Assembly (NCBI RefSeq): GCF_014645815.1
Contig: NZ_BMML01000025.1
Coordinates: 1 to 64,000 of the forward strand
DNA length: 64,000 bases
Reading direction: 5' to 3'
Source: Streptomyces fuscichromogenes
GTDB lineage: Bacteria; Actinomycetota; Actinomycetes; Streptomycetales; Streptomycetaceae
Position numbers and translations under genes: made by a program. The notes beneath the pieces were generated by a model. The model made no database searches. It saw only the letters and a list, made by a program, of their open reading frames with translations, and was not told where the DNA came from. This document shows positions 41,895-50,666 of the stretch, in pieces (within the stretch, counting starts at the first letter, position 1; each line of letters starts with the position of its first letter).

Positions 41895-44003
41895 TTGGAC
41901 CGCAGAGAGCCCCGGCAGGCGGCCGCCGGGCCGTCCCGCCGGAGATTCATGGTGTACACGGTCGCCGCGACCACCCTCACGGTCGCCGCCCCGCTCGGCT
42001 GCGACCCATCGCGGGCCGACGGTGCCACTCCGCCGTCCGACGTCCTGGTCACCGGCACCGACGAGGAGATGCTCGTCCTGGAGGTCACCGCCGCCAACGA
42101 GGTCGTCGTACGGCTGCCCCGGGTCGAGGTCGGCCAGGGCATCACCACCGCCGTCGCCATGATGATCGCGGAGGAACTGGACGCCCGTCTCGCCGACGTC
42201 CGGATTCCGCTCGCCGATGCCCGAAGCAAGGGCAACCAGTACACCGGCGGCTCCAGTTCGGTCAGTTCGCTCTACGGCCCGGCCCGGCAGCTCGCCGCCA
42301 CCGCGCGTGCCCGGCTGGTGACCGCGGCCGCCCGCCGCTGGCGGCTCCCCGCGCACGTCCTGCGCACCAGGAACACCGAGGTGGTGGCCCCCGACGGCCG
42401 GACGGCCACCTTCGGCTCCCTCACCGCGAGCGCCGCCCGGATCCGCGTCCCGGACGTGTCGAGCAAGCCCAAGCCGGCCTCCCGGCACCGGGTGATCGGG
42501 AAGCCGACGACCAGGATCGACGCCCGGGACATCGTCACCGGCGCCGCGAAGTACGCCGGTGACCTGGCGGTGAAGGGCGCGAAGCCGACCGTGGTGGCCC
42601 GGCCGCCGACCCTGCGCGGCAGGCTGGTCTCCCTGGACGACACGGCGGCCCGCGCCCTGCCCGGCGTCCACGCGGTCGTGAAGCTCCCGGGCGGGGTCGC
42701 CGTCGTGGCGGAGACCTTCCACCACGCCTTCCAGGCCCGGGACGCGCTCCGGATCACCTGGGCCGACGGCCCGCTGGTGCCCCTGTCCGACCGGCAGATC
42801 CGCTCCCGGCTGCGGGCCGCGGTGCCCCGGCTCGCCGCCCCGCCGCACGGATCGACGCAGATCGAGGGCGAGTTCGCGTTCGCGTTCGTCAGTCATGCCC
42901 CGATGGAGGTGCTCACGGCCGTCGCCGACGTCCGCGCCGACCGGGCCGAGCTGTGGTTCGCCACCCAGACACCGATGGACGCCCGGGAGACCCTCGCCGG
43001 CCTGCTGGGGCTCCCGAAGACCGCGGTACGGGTCCATGTGCTGCGCGGCGGCGGTTCGTTCGGGCGGCGGCTCACCTTCGACGCGGCCATCGAGGCGGCG
43101 CTCGTCTCCAAGGCGGCCCATCGGCCCGTGAAGCTGATGTGGAGCCGCGGCGACGACATCCGGCACGGCCGGATGCGTCCCGCCGACCACCACCGGATCC
43201 GGGCCAGTGTGGCCGGGGGCCGGGTGGTGGCCTTCCGGCACATGTCGGCCTCGGTGGCGGAGTCGTCCGACGAAAAGGGCCTGACCGCCCGGTCCGCTGC
43301 GGTACGGCCGCTGCCCAGCGACAGCGGCCTGTACGACTTCGGCCGGGTGGGCGGCGATTCAGGAGGCATCGAGCTGCCGGTACCGCTCGGCGCCTGGCGC
43401 TCGGTGGACTCCGGGACCATGCGCACGGCGGAGGAGATCGTCGTCGACGACATCGCCCGCGCGCTGGGCCGGGACCCGGTCGCCTTCCGCCGGACCACCC
43501 TGCGCAGCAGGACGGTGAAGGCCGTCCTCGCCAAGGCGGCCGCCGCCGGCCACTGGGGCCGCACGATGCCCGCGGGCACCGCCCAGGGCGTCGCCGTCCA
43601 CGAGGAGTACGGGTCCGCCGTGGCCTGCCTGGCCGAGATCGACGCCACCGACCCGAAGAACCCCCGGGTCACCAAGGTGGTGATGGCCGCCGACGTCGGT
43701 ACGGCCGTCAACCCGCGCGGTCTGGAGGCGCAGCTCATGGGCACCGCGGTGGACGGCATCTCCACCGTGCTGCGCGCCGGGCTGCACATCGACCGGGGGG
43801 CGGTCCGGGAGGGCAGCTTCGCCGACTTCCACTACGCCCGCCAGCGGCACGCCCCGCTGGTGTTCGAGGCCCACATCATCCCTTCCGGCGGGGAACCAGG
43901 CGGCGCCGGCGAACTGGGCGTCCCCGCGGCGGCGGGCGCGGTCGCCAACGCCTACGTCCGCGCCACCGGCAGGAAACCCCGCAGCTTCCCCCTCGACTTC
44001 TGA
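41895..44003 (+). CDS. Tat-exported molybdenum hydroxylase large subunit (IorB-like)
   Basis: A 702-residue xanthine-oxidase-family molybdopterin subunit of the isoquinoline 1-oxidoreductase IorB type. It has a twin-arginine leader (SRRRFMVYTVAATTLTVAAP), a circular permutation-like order with RVEVGQGITTAVAMMIAEEL near the N-terminus, FVSHAPMEVLTAVADV and THGC-like GGSFGRR, and the catalytic Glu at about 673 in GGAGELG. It should hydroxylate N-heteroaromatics or aldehydes in the periplasm-like space. The start is TTG 41895, with AGGAGC 10 nt upstream; ATG alternatives would cut the Tat signal. The 2Fe-2S subunit follows after 31 nt, and the PucR regulator is divergent. Confidence 0.85.
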   Translation: MDRREPRQAAAGPSRRRFMVYTVAATTLTVAAPLGCDPSRADGATPPSDVLVTGTDEEMLVLEVTAANEVVVRLPRVEVGQGITTAVAMMIAEELDARLADVRIPLADARSKGNQYTGGSSSVSSLYGPARQLAATARARLVTAAARRWRLPAHVLRTRNTEVVAPDGRTATFGSLTASAARIRVPDVSSKPKPASRHRVIGKPTTRIDARDIVTGAAKYAGDLAVKGAKPTVVARPPTLRGRLVSLDDTAARALPGVHAVVKLPGGVAVVAETFHHAFQARDALRITWADGPLVPLSDRQIRSRLRAAVPRLAAPPHGSTQIEGEFAFAFVSHAPMEVLTAVADVRADRAELWFATQTPMDARETLAGLLGLPKTAVRVHVLRGGGSFGRRLTFDAAIEAALVSKAAHRPVKLMWSRGDDIRHGRMRPADHHRIRASVAGGRVVAFRHMSASVAESSDEKGLTARSAAVRPLPSDSGLYDFGRVGGDSGGIELPVPLGAWRSVDSGTMRTAEEIVVDDIARALGRDPVAFRRTTLRSRTVKAVLAKAAAAGHWGRTMPAGTAQGVAVHEEYGSAVACLAEIDATDPKNPRVTKVVMAADVGTAVNPRGLEAQLMGTAVDGISTVLRAGLHIDRGAVREGSFADFHYARQRHAPLVFEAHIIPSGGEPGGAGELGVPAAAGAVANAYVRATGRKPRSFPLDF

Positions 44004-44034
44004 CCCCACCGCCCCCGACCTCCAGAAGGCACCG

Positions 44035-44493
44035 ATGCGTTCGTACTCCTTCGTCCTCAACGGCAGACCGGTGACGGTCGAGGCCCCCGCCGACATGCCC
44101 CTCCTGTGGGTCCTGCGCGACCTGCTCGGTGTCACCGGCCCCAAGTACGGCTGCGGGGTGGGCGTCTGCCGCGCCTGCACCAGCCACCTCGACGGCGCGG
44201 AGATCCAGCCGTGCACGGTCCCGGTGGCCGACTGCGCGGACCGTGCGGTCACCACCATCGAGGGCCTCGCCGACGGAGACACCCTGCACCCCGTCCAACA
44301 GGCCTGGCTGGACGGCGACGTGGCCCAGTGCGGCTTCTGCCAGCCCGGTCAGATCATGGCGGCCGCCGCCCTGCTCGCCCGCACCCCGCACCCCACGGAC
44401 GCCGACATCGACGCCATCGAGAACGTCTGCCGCTGCGGCACCTACCCCAGGATCAGGGAGGCGATCAAGAAGGCGGCGAAGAACGGGAGTTGA
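44035..44493 (+). CDS. (2Fe-2S) subunit of molybdenum hydroxylase (IorA-like)
   Basis: A 152-residue two-cluster protein. The plant-type [2Fe-2S] uses Cys40, Cys45, Cys48 and Cys60 (CGVGVCRACTSHLDGAEIQP), and the helical second cluster uses Cys99, Cys102, Cys132 and Cys134 (QCGFCQPGQI and NVCRCGT). It passes electrons from the molybdenum centre of the upstream subunit to an external acceptor. It lacks a signal peptide and presumably crosses the membrane as a folded complex with its Tat-tagged partner. ATG 44035 follows CCAGAAGGCACCG. The gene ends 4 nt before the convergent esterase stop. Confidence 0.9.
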   Translation: MRSYSFVLNGRPVTVEAPADMPLLWVLRDLLGVTGPKYGCGVGVCRACTSHLDGAEIQPCTVPVADCADRAVTTIEGLADGDTLHPVQQAWLDGDVAQCGFCQPGQIMAAAALLARTPHPTDADIDAIENVCRCGTYPRIREAIKKAAKNGS

Positions 44494-44497
44494 GCCC

Positions 44498-45472
44498 TCA
44501 GCGCGCCAGCAGCCGGCGCAGCCAGTCCAGGTGGGCAGCCCGTGCCGACTGGGACAGGGCGGCCTGCGGGGCGAAGCCGTCGAAGCCGTGGAAGCCGCCG
44601 GGCCAGACGTGGAGTTCGGCGATGCCGCCGGACTGCCAGATGCGGGAGGCGTAGGCGACGGTCTCGTCGCGGAAGGTCTCGGCGGACCCGACGTCGAGGA
44701 AGGCCGGGGGAAGGCCCGTGAGGTCGGCGGCGCGGGCCGGGGCCGCGTAGGGGGAGACGTCGGGGCCGCCCCGGAGCTCGCCCAGCAGGGCGGTCCAGCC
44801 GGTCTCGTTGGACGTGTGGTCCCAGACGCCGAGGCCCTTCATCTGGTGGCTGGACGGCGTGTCGTTGCGGTCGTCGAGCATCGGGCACATGAGCATCTGG
44901 CCGATCACCGAGGGACCCTGACGGTCCCTCAGCAGCAGTGCCAGGGCCGCGGTGAGGCCGCCGCCCGCGCTGGCGCCGGCGATCACGATCCGGTCCGGGT
45001 CGCCGCCGATCTCCTTCGCGTGCTCCGCCGTCCACAGCAGTCCGGCGTACACGTCCTCCACCGGCGCCGGATGCGGATGCTCGGGCGCCAGCCGGTACTC
45101 CACCGACACCACCACCGCGCCCAGTTCCCGCGCCCAGGCCAGCGGGACGTCCAGGCCCACCCGGTTGTTGCCGAGCACCATGCCGCCGCCGTGCACGTGG
45201 TAGATCACCGGGAGCGGACCGGGGCCGGCCGGGGCGGTCGGGCGGCAGATCAGGAGGGAGATCTCGGGGGCGTCCGAGGGGCCGGGCACCGTGCGCTCGT
45301 CGACCTCGAACGCCCCGTCCATGGTGAGGTCCAGCTCGGAGAGCAGCCGTATCCCCTCCCCCTGCCGGATCGTGGCGAGGTCCGCCAGGGTGAACGCCGG
45401 TGAGATCACGTCCTTGATCAGCTCCAGGGCGGCGGAGAGTTCGGGGTCGAACGGGGGCGGTACGGCGGTCAT
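44498..45472 (-). CDS. Hormone-sensitive-lipase-type esterase
   Basis: A 324-residue alpha/beta hydrolase of the HSL/acetyl-esterase family. The family hallmark HVHGGGMVLG provides the oxyanion hole, the nucleophile is in GDPDRIVIAGASAGGGLTAA, the acidic residue is in GLPPAFLDVGSAETFRDE and the His in WPGGFHGFDGF. These enzymes hydrolyse short-chain esters. ATG 45472 has GAGGAG 7 nt upstream. It is convergent with the IorA-like gene and stands alone. Confidence 0.88.
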   Translation of the reverse strand: MTAVPPPFDPELSAALELIKDVISPAFTLADLATIRQGEGIRLLSELDLTMDGAFEVDERTVPGPSDAPEISLLICRPTAPAGPGPLPVIYHVHGGGMVLGNNRVGLDVPLAWARELGAVVVSVEYRLAPEHPHPAPVEDVYAGLLWTAEHAKEIGGDPDRIVIAGASAGGGLTAALALLLRDRQGPSVIGQMLMCPMLDDRNDTPSSHQMKGLGVWDHTSNETGWTALLGELRGGPDVSPYAAPARAADLTGLPPAFLDVGSAETFRDETVAYASRIWQSGGIAELHVWPGGFHGFDGFAPQAALSQSARAAHLDWLRRLLAR

Positions 45473-45643
45473 GGCGGCTCCTCGCGGTGGTGCGCTGCGG
45501 CTCTTGCACCAATGATCCGCGCGGTCGTGTGCTCCCCGGAGGCCGCCGGACGGCGGAAGCTCCCCGCCATCCGGCGGGTACGTGTCCGGAATCGTCCGCG
45601 GACACGCTCGGGCGGCCATGATCGACGCTTGACTTCGAGCGTG

Positions 45644-45787
45644 CTCGACGCCTTCGCCCGGGACATCCAGGGCTACGCCGGGCTCGGCCTCGACACCGTC
45701 ATCCTGTCCCCGCGCCTGGGCGAGACCTCGGGATGGATGGAGACCTTCGTCGCCCCGGCCGTCGAGCGCCTCGCCGGGATCGGGTGA
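45644..45787 (+). pseudogene. C-terminal remnant of an LLM/F420-type oxidoreductase
   Basis: The last 47 codons of an open frame read LDAFARDIQGYAGLGLDTVI followed by LSPRLG and METFVAPAVERLAGIG and a stop. This resembles the end of luciferase-like (LLM class, F420-dependent) oxidoreductases, where a helix-strand ending VERLAALG closes the barrel. Upstream in the frame only Arg-rich filler is present, so the roughly 250-residue body is lost. It lies between the divergent-facing esterase and the FMN reductase terminator. Confidence 0.45.
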
Positions 45788-45818
45788 CGAGGCCGGGAGC
45801 GGGCCGCGGAGCACGGGA

Positions 45819-45850
45819 AAGGGGCCGGAGCGGGTGTGCTCCGGCCCCTT
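45819..45850 (-). terminator. Terminator of the FMN reductase gene
   Basis: A perfect 13-bp stem (45819-45831 with 45838-45850) and 6-nt loop lie 12 nt past the FMN reductase stop on the minus strand, and are followed by TTTCCC in that direction. A typical intrinsic terminator for this GC-rich host. Confidence 0.75.
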
Positions 45851-45862
45851 GCGGGGGGTGCC

Positions 45863-46420
45863 TCAGGCGGCCACGCCCACGTTGCCGTGCAGGCGGGCGA
45901 CGACCTCGGTCAGCTGGGCGGCGACCTCGGTGTCGTCGGCCGGGTGGGTCTCGGCGAAGCGGACCACGGAGCCGGGGATGGAGAGCTTGATGTCCTCGAT
46001 CACGTTGCCGCCGGCGATACCGACGGCCTTGCGGGCCTCGTCCTGCGCCCACACGCCGCCGTACTGGCCGTACGCGGTGCCGATGACGGCGACCGGCTTG
46101 CCGCCGAAGGTGCTGGCGCCGTACGGGCGGGACAGCCAGTCGATGGCGTTCTTCAGGACGGCCGGGATGGTGCCGTTGTACTCGGGGGAGAAGAGCAGGA
46201 ACGCGTCGGCGGCCTGGGCGGCCTCGCGCAGCTTCGCGGCGGCGGCCGGGAGGCTGTCCGCGACGTCGATGTCCTCGTTGTAGAACGGGATGTCGGCCAG
46301 GCCCTCGAAGACCTCGACCTCGGCACCCTCGGGGGCGAGCTTGACGGCCGCCTCGGCGAGCTGGCGGTTGTGCGAACCGGCGCGGAGGCTGCCGACGAGG
46401 GCAAGGATGCGGACAGACAT
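45863..46420 (-). CDS. NADPH-dependent FMN reductase (ChrR/azoreductase-like)
   Basis: A 185-residue flavodoxin-fold protein with the N-terminal phosphate loop LVGSLRAGSHNRQLAEAA and the signature FSPEYNGTIPAVLKNAIDWL that contacts FMN. Relatives (ChrR, YieF, SsuE-like) reduce quinones, chromate, azo dyes or free flavins with NAD(P)H. ATG 46420 follows TGGAGTTCCCC. Divergent from a TetR gene with two matching palindromes between, so it is probably induced by a quinone-like or electrophilic compound sensed by that repressor. The gene ends in a good terminator. Confidence 0.88.
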   Translation of the reverse strand: MSVRILALVGSLRAGSHNRQLAEAAVKLAPEGAEVEVFEGLADIPFYNEDIDVADSLPAAAAKLREAAQAADAFLLFSPEYNGTIPAVLKNAIDWLSRPYGASTFGGKPVAVIGTAYGQYGGVWAQDEARKAVGIAGGNVIEDIKLSIPGSVVRFAETHPADDTEVAAQLTEVVARLHGNVGVAA

Positions 46421-46462
46421 GGGGAACTCCAGAGGGGGGCTGAAACAATGCTGTTACGAATC

Positions 46463-46510
46463 CGGACCGAGGTCCGCTTAATTTCTATCAGCATAACCGG
46501 ACTCCGGTCC
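46463..46510. promoter_or_regulatory. Pair of palindromes between the FMN reductase and TetR genes
   Basis: CGGACCGAGGTCCG (46463-46476) and ACCGGACTCCGGT (46496-46508, with GTCC continuing to 46510) are two palindromes sharing the half-site GGAC...GTCC, placed 35 bp apart in the AT-richer divergent region. They are candidate operators for the TetR regulator and would cover both promoters. Confidence 0.6.
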
Positions 46511-46541
46511 AGTTCTGTTCCCGATGCTTTACGCTGTCTTC

Positions 46542-47204
46542 ATGTCCAGCGTCCTGCCGCCCTTCCCGCAGCCACAGGAGCCCTTCGACGCCCCGCAGTT
46601 GCTTGAGGTCGGGCCCGCTCCGCAGGAGCCGTGCCTGCGTGCCGACGCGGCCCGGAACCGCGCCCGGCTGCTGGAGGCCGCCGCCCGGCTGATCGCCGAG
46701 CACGGGGTGGCCGGCGTGACCATGGAAGCGGTGGCCGCGGCGGCCGAGGTGGGCAAGGGCACGGTCTTCCGCCGCTTCGGCGACCGCACCGGCCTGCTGA
46801 TGGCGCTGCTCGACCACTCCTCGCGGCAGCTCCAGGCGGACTTTCTGGGCGGCCCGCCGCCCCTCGGCCCCGGCGCCCCGCCGGTCGACCGGCTCCGGGC
46901 GTTCGGTGTCGCGGTGCTCTACCGCTCGGCCGAGCAGCTGGACCTCCAGCTGGCCGCCCAGCCCGAGCCCACCCGGCGCTATGCCAACCCGCCGATCCGG
47001 GCGCTGCGCACGCACATCACGATGCTGCTGCGGCAGATCGAGCCGGCCGCCGACTGCGAACTGCTCGCCCAGACGCTCCTCGCGTACCTGGACCCCGCCC
47101 AGATCCACCATCTGACCCGGCAGTGCGGGATGCCGATGGAGCGCCTGGAGGCCGGTTGGGTCGACCTGGTCGACCGCGTCACGCGGACGGAGCCGGCCCG
47201 CTGA
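46542..47204 (+). CDS. TetR-family transcriptional regulator
   Basis: A 220-residue TetR protein. After a Pro-rich leader of about 38 residues the HTH is plain: NRARLLEAAARLIAEHGVAG, then VTMEAVAAAAEVGKGTVFRRF. The C-terminal ligand domain is helical (about 85-215). ATG 46542 is chosen, with the start at 46524 as an alternative; neither has a strong ribosome site, so the message may be near-leaderless. It probably represses the divergent FMN reductase gene and itself via the two palindromes upstream. Confidence 0.85.
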   Translation: MSSVLPPFPQPQEPFDAPQLLEVGPAPQEPCLRADAARNRARLLEAAARLIAEHGVAGVTMEAVAAAAEVGKGTVFRRFGDRTGLLMALLDHSSRQLQADFLGGPPPLGPGAPPVDRLRAFGVAVLYRSAEQLDLQLAAQPEPTRRYANPPIRALRTHITMLLRQIEPAADCELLAQTLLAYLDPAQIHHLTRQCGMPMERLEAGWVDLVDRVTRTEPAR

Positions 47205-47506
47205 CCTCCGGCAGGCCGCCGGTGAACATGTCGACCAGGTCCTGCGGTGAGTCGGCGCGGAACAGCAGTTCGCCGCGCCGGACGGAGTCCGCCGCGGACC
47301 GCTCGGCAGGCGCGAGCAGCTTCTCCTCGTAGGCGGACAGGGCGGCCGCACGTGCGTACGCAGGCGCTCGTGCCCGTCGCGTGCGACCGTGCGGTGGTCC
47401 CGTGTGGCCGTGGGGTGGTCCTGCGGACCAGGCTGTCCGGAGCCCAACTCGTCGAACAGTCAACCACCTTGCCCCGCCCGTCCGCCCTGTCCGGGCTTCT
47501 GCCAAG
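47205..47506. other. Gap between TetR and LacI genes with a coding-like minus-strand patch
   Basis: About 300 bases. On the minus strand a stretch near 47209-47345 reads YEEKLLAPAERSAADSVRRG then ELLFRADSPQDLVDMFTGGL, which looks protein-like and might be the tail of a lost gene; it is not attached to any recognisable domain. No promoter pair for LacI was identified. Confidence 0.3.
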
Positions 47507-48553
47507 ATGCCGTACGTCATGGTGCACATCCCGAAACCGCCCTCGGCAGCGTCGCCGGTCCAGCGCTCGGTCCCCACGAGCGCCGATGTGGCCCGCCTGG
47601 CCGGCGTCTCCCGCGCGACCGTCTCCTACGTCCTCAACAACACCAGTGCCGTCCGGATCAGCGAGCCCACCCGCCGCCGGGTCCACGCGGCCGCGAAGGA
47701 GCTCGGGTACGTCCCGCACGCGGCCGCCCGCAGCCTGCGCGCCGGACACAGCCGGATGGTCCTGATGCCCGCCCCGGCCATCCCGATGGGCCCGCTGTAC
47801 GGGCAGTTCATCACCGATCTCCAGTGGGCCCTCAGCCGCCTCGACTACACGGTCGTCCAGTACGGCACCGCCGGCCTGCGCAGCGACGAAGCCGCCCGCG
47901 CCTGGGCCGAGCTGAGGCCGGTCGCCGTGCTCGTGCCCGGCGCCGAGCTCGGCCCGGAGGGCGTCGCGGTCCTCAAGCGGGCCGGCGCCCGTGCCGTGGT
48001 CACCTTCGGTCCCGAGCGCGTGGAGGGCGCCCACGCCCTGCTGATGGACCACCACGCCGTCGGCCACTGCGCCGGCCGCCACCTCCATGCCCGCGGCCGG
48101 CGCCGGATCGGCGTGATCGTCCCCGAGGAGGCCGGCCTGGAGACGTACTCCCGGCCCCGTCTCGAAGGCGTACGTCAGGCGCTGCACGGCACCGATGCCG
48201 AGGTGACCGGGCTGTCGCTCGGCTACACCGAGCAGTCGGCGGCCGAACTCGCGGCGCGCTGGCCGGAGTTGGGTATCGACGCGGTGTTCGCGTACAACGA
48301 CGAGTACGCCATGCTGATCATGCGCGCCCTCCAGGACGAGGGCCTGCGCATCCCCGAGGACACCGCGGTGCTCGGCGCCGACGACCTGATGCTCGGCCGG
48401 CTGCTGCGGCCCCGGCTCTCCACGATCCACATCGACCTGCCCTCCGGCCGTGACCTCGCCGAACTGGTCGACCGCCTGGTGCGCGATCCGGGTGCCGCGA
48501 CGGAGACGCACCGGATGCTCGGCGCCGCGGTGGTGCAGCGCGACTCCAGCTGA
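47507..48553 (+). CDS. LacI-family transcriptional regulator
   Basis: A 348-residue LacI/GalR repressor. The HTH is near residues 24-45 (SADVARLAGVSRATVSYVLN), followed by the hinge and the periplasmic-binding-like core (DLQWALSRLDYTVVQYGT, then FAYNDEYAMLIMRALQDEGL, TAVLGADDLMLGRLLRPRLS). ATG 47507 has no good ribosome site; ATG 47519 is an alternative. Its own start region lacks a clear palindrome, so the operator is not obvious. It stands 124 bp before the aldehyde dehydrogenase gene, which it might control. Sugar or aromatic-acid effectors are equally conceivable. Confidence 0.85.
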   Translation: MPYVMVHIPKPPSAASPVQRSVPTSADVARLAGVSRATVSYVLNNTSAVRISEPTRRRVHAAAKELGYVPHAAARSLRAGHSRMVLMPAPAIPMGPLYGQFITDLQWALSRLDYTVVQYGTAGLRSDEAARAWAELRPVAVLVPGAELGPEGVAVLKRAGARAVVTFGPERVEGAHALLMDHHAVGHCAGRHLHARGRRRIGVIVPEEAGLETYSRPRLEGVRQALHGTDAEVTGLSLGYTEQSAAELAARWPELGIDAVFAYNDEYAMLIMRALQDEGLRIPEDTAVLGADDLMLGRLLRPRLSTIHIDLPSGRDLAELVDRLVRDPGAATETHRMLGAAVVQRDSS

Positions 48554-48677
48554 TGGGCCACGCTGGTCGGGGTCGGTGCTGTTCCGGGCGCCCCGACTAT
48601 GATGTTGCGCGCTCAACCAAACGGCTCATGGGTGTGCCGTGAGCCGCGCAACCCCGGTGATCGATCGGAGAGCCGTC

Positions 48678-50114
48678 ATGCCGCTGCTCGAACCGAAGAC
48701 CTGGCAGGCGAGCGCCCTGTCCGGCCCGCAGTACACCGTCATCGAGCCCGCCACCGGCGACACGCTCGGCACGGTCAGCCTCGCCGCCCCCGCGGACGTC
48801 TCCACGGCCGCCGCGGCCGCCCGCGCCGCGCAGCGCGACTGGGCCCGCACACCGCACTTCGTGCGCGCCCAAGTCCTGCGCCGCGCAGGTGACTTGTTCA
48901 CCCAGCACGCCGACGAACTGCGCGAGTGGATCGTCCGCGAGTCCGGCTCCGTACCCGGCAAGGCGGACTTCGAACTGCACGTCGCCGCCCAGGAGTGCTA
49001 CGAGGCCGCCGCCCTCGCCTCCCGCCCGGCCGGCCAGGTGCTGCCCAGCGAGGCGCCCCGGCTGTCGTACACCCGTCGGGTCCCGGTCGGGGTGGTCGGG
49101 GTGATCTCGCCGTTCAACGCGCCGCTGATCCTGTCCATCCGCTCGGTCGCGCCCGCCCTCGCCCTCGGCAACGGGGTCGTCCTGAAGCCCGATCCGCGTA
49201 CCGCCGTCTGCGGCGGGCTCGCGCTCGCCGCGGTGTTCGCCGAGGCCGGACTGCCGCAGGGGCTGCTGCACGTGCTGCCCGGCGCGGCCGACGTCGGCGC
49301 GGCGCTGGTCGAGGACCCGCTGGTGCCGGTCATCTCCTTCACCGGCTCGACGGCGGCCGGCCGTGCGGTCGGTGCGGCCGCCGGCCGCCACCTCAAGCGC
49401 GCCCATCTCGAACTCGGCGGCAACTCCGCGCTGATCGTCCTGGAGGACGCCGACCTCGACGCGGTGATCTCCACGGCCGCCTGGGGGTCCTTCTTCCACC
49501 AGGGCCAGATCTGCATGACCACCGGACGGCACCTGGTGCACGCCTCACTGGTCGAGGAGTACGCCGAACGACTCGCCGCCAAGGCCGACTCGCTCGCCGT
49601 CGGCGACCCGCACCGCGAACAGGTGCACCTCGGCCCGGTCATCGACGCCGGCCAACTCGCCAAGATCCACGGCCTGGTGGAGTCCAGCACCGCCCAGGGG
49701 GCGCGACTGGCCGCGGGCGGCACCCATGAAGGCCTCTTCTACCGGCCGACGGTCCTGACCGGTGTCGACGACCGCACACCCGTCTACGCCGAGGAGGTCT
49801 TCGGGCCGGTCGCGCCCGTCCGCGCCTTCGCCGACGCCGACGAGGCCGCCGCCCTCGCGGCCGACAGCTCCTACGGACTCTCGCTCGGCATCGTCACCCG
49901 GGACACAGCGCGCGGCCTGGACCTCGCCGAGCGCATCCCGACCGGCATCGTCCACATCAACGACCAGACCGTGAACGACGAGGCGGTCGCTCCCTTCGGC
50001 GGCGTCGCCGCCTCCGGCACGGGGGCCCGGTTCGGCGGCGAGTCCAACCTGGAGGCGTTCACGGACGTACGGTGGACGACCGTACGCGGGGACGTGGCGC
50101 CGTACCCGTTCTGA
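48678..50114 (+). CDS. Aldehyde dehydrogenase (benzaldehyde/vanillin type)
   Basis: A 478-residue NAD(P)-dependent aldehyde dehydrogenase. The catalytic Cys279 is in FFHQGQICMTTG, the general base Glu245 in LELGGNSAL, the oxyanion Asn147 in SPFNAPL and the cofactor Lys170 in VVLKPDP. The signature ICMTTGRHLV and overall length suggest aromatic aldehyde dehydrogenases such as benzaldehyde or vanillin dehydrogenase. ATG 48678 follows CGGAGAGCCGTC; a longer start at 48639 would add 13 residues that do not look conserved. It converts an aldehyde to the acid and could feed on substrates of the LacI-controlled pathway. Confidence 0.88.
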   Translation: MPLLEPKTWQASALSGPQYTVIEPATGDTLGTVSLAAPADVSTAAAAARAAQRDWARTPHFVRAQVLRRAGDLFTQHADELREWIVRESGSVPGKADFELHVAAQECYEAAALASRPAGQVLPSEAPRLSYTRRVPVGVVGVISPFNAPLILSIRSVAPALALGNGVVLKPDPRTAVCGGLALAAVFAEAGLPQGLLHVLPGAADVGAALVEDPLVPVISFTGSTAAGRAVGAAAGRHLKRAHLELGGNSALIVLEDADLDAVISTAAWGSFFHQGQICMTTGRHLVHASLVEEYAERLAAKADSLAVGDPHREQVHLGPVIDAGQLAKIHGLVESSTAQGARLAAGGTHEGLFYRPTVLTGVDDRTPVYAEEVFGPVAPVRAFADADEAAALAADSSYGLSLGIVTRDTARGLDLAERIPTGIVHINDQTVNDEAVAPFGGVAASGTGARFGGESNLEAFTDVRWTTVRGDVAPYPF

Positions 50115-50149
50115 AGACCGTCAGGAGCCCTGGCGTCCGTCAGGGAGCC

Positions 50150-50530
50150 TCACTCGGCCCGTGCACTGCCCTGCTCGGCGGCGATGCTCTTGCGGACCTC
50201 GTCCATGTCCAGCTTGCGGGCCTGGCCGATGACGTCCGTCAGGGCGGCCTCCGGCAGGGCGCCCGGCTGGGCGAAGACGGCGACCTGGTCCCGGACGATC
50301 ATCAGGGTCGGGATCGACTGGATACCGAAGGCCTGGGCCAGCTCCGGCTGGGCCTCGGTGTCCACCTTGCCGAACACCAGGTCGGGGTTGTCCTGCGCGG
50401 CCTTCTCGTAGACCGGGGCGAACATCCGGCACGGGCCGCACCAGGACGCCCAGAAGTCGATGAGAACGAACTCGTTCTCGGTGACCGTCTGGTCGAAGTT
50501 CTCCTTGGTGAGCTCCACGGTGCTGCTCAT
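50150..50530 (-). CDS. trxA: Thioredoxin
   Basis: A 126-residue thioredoxin with the redox motif WASWCGPC (Cys31, Cys34) and the cis-proline segment IQSIPTLMIV. The C-terminal 18 residues beyond the standard fold are charged (VRKSIAAEQGSARAE). ATG 50530 follows GAGGGAAGC. Its reductase is not adjacent; the flavin disulfide oxidoreductase opposite is of a different family and may use other partners. A general cytoplasmic disulfide reductase role is expected. Confidence 0.92.
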   Translation of the reverse strand: MSSTVELTKENFDQTVTENEFVLIDFWASWCGPCRMFAPVYEKAAQDNPDLVFGKVDTEAQPELAQAFGIQSIPTLMIVRDQVAVFAQPGALPEAALTDVIGQARKLDMDEVRKSIAAEQGSARAE

Positions 50531-50666
50531 GCGCGCTTCCCTCTTCCTGACGTGGGGGGGGCGCCCCTGGACGGGGCGGAACCGTCCGCACAACATGTCC
50601 GGCCGGGCAGGTATTCCGCCCCCTACCCGTGTGGCCCGGGCGCACGCCACCGGCAAGACTGACCCC

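Noticed and set aside
40650..43241. 863-codon minus frame over the PucR and IorB-like genes
   Set aside because: Repetitive Gly/Arg composition; overlaps better-supported genes on both strands.
47179..47577. Minus frame between TetR and LacI, possibly a lost gene
   Set aside because: Part reads protein-like but carries no identifiable family and overlaps the LacI start; kept only as a note in the gap entry.
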